The notes under the pieces were generated by a model. The model ran no database searches and was not told where the DNA came from. It saw only the letters and a program-made list of their open reading frames with translations. This document shows, one piece after another, positions 12,862 to 12,998 of a stretch of DNA of 12,998 nt (the stretch's first letter is position 1; the number at the start of each line of letters is the position of its first letter). Source of the DNA: Thermoplasmata archaeon (GTDB lineage: Archaea; Thermoplasmatota; Thermoplasmata; Thermoplasmatales; Thermoplasmataceae); assembly GCA_021797295.1 (NCBI GenBank), contig JAKAAA010000022.1:1-12998 (forward strand), read 5' to 3'. Both the position numbers and the translations under genes were made by a program.

Positions 12862-12998
12862 ATGATACTGAGAGCTTATAAATTCAGAATATACCCGAAG
12901 AAGAAACAGATTGAGAAAATCAATTCAATCCTGAATTTATCATATAAATTATACAATGCAATGCTTGAACAGAGAAAAATGGCATATGAATTGAAGAA
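12862..12998 (+). CDS. tnpB: TnpB / OrfB-type RNA-guided nuclease, N-terminal part (cut by window end)
   Basis: The frame opens at an ATG and is still open at the last base, giving 45 residues: MILRAYKFRIYPKKKQIEKI, then a helix LNLSYKLYNAMLEQRKMAYEL. This is the classic start of IS200/IS605 OrfB/TnpB (K-x-R-I-Y-P-x-x-x-Q, then LYN..LE.R...Y). Family knowledge: TnpB is an RuvC-type nuclease guided by an omega-RNA made from the element's 3' end, and it helps retain the transposon at excised sites. The catalytic residues lie outside the window, so activity cannot be judged. No tnpA is seen on the upstream side within the window. An RE-like hairpin lies about 40 nt before the start. Confidence 0.85.
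   Translation, partial: MILRAYKFRIYPKKKQIEKINSILNLSYKLYNAMLEQRKMAYELK

Noticed and set aside
1..12998. CRISPR array, tRNA or rRNA genes
   Set aside because: No regularly spaced direct repeats and no tRNA-like T-loop/acceptor patterns were found by eye; the 33-bp spaced pair before the ATPase has only two copies and brackets a TATA box.

Overview
The window looks like an AT-rich chromosomal stretch from an archaeon, most likely of the Thermoplasmatales (Ferroplasma / Acidiplasma / Cuniculiplasma type). The grounds are archaeal TATA boxes 25-30 nt ahead of start codons with little or no leader (ATPase at 6032, racemase at 10434, vapB at 8031 and 8416), VapBC and AbrB-PIN modules, an archaeal-type AAA ATPase with a DUF4143 tail, and an IS200/IS605-type TnpB. 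The lineage is inferred; the archaeal call is much firmer than the order.

Left part (1-1735): the 3' end of an MFS transporter runs into a vapBC pair (vapB 261, vapC 495). This vapB has lost one base, so its toxin-binding tail is out of frame. Convergent to it lies an AbrB antitoxin / PIN toxin pair on the minus strand, whose toxin has no ATG, GTG or TTG at the expected place, only a CTG behind a good Shine-Dalgarno. A gene-poor stretch of about 600 bp follows (1718-2331).

Middle (2332-5733): two unrecognised minus-strand genes (a C-terminal zinc-ribbon protein and a small helical protein), then a translationally coupled SRPBCC-MarR operon with a palindrome over its promoter, and divergently a Tam-like SAM methyltransferase.

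Accessory core (5734-9115): an AAA ATPase/DUF4143 gene whose TATA box sits between two near-identical 21-bp repeats; a minus-strand vapBC pair with a perfect 16-bp palindrome before its start; a decayed, 5'-truncated vapBC copy; and an intact paralogous vapBC pair with its own palindrome. The window therefore carries four PIN toxins with RHH or AbrB antitoxins, typical of a plastic genomic island.

Right part (9116-12998): minus-strand metabolic genes (proline/hydroxyproline racemase family with both catalytic cysteines, a membrane-anchored protein, an M20D amidohydrolase, a small two-helix membrane protein), then the beginning of a tnpB gene leaving the window. Just before tnpB is a hairpin that looks like the 3' end of another tnpB / omega-RNA scaffold, suggesting a decayed or tandem element. 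No tRNA, rRNA or CRISPR array was seen.
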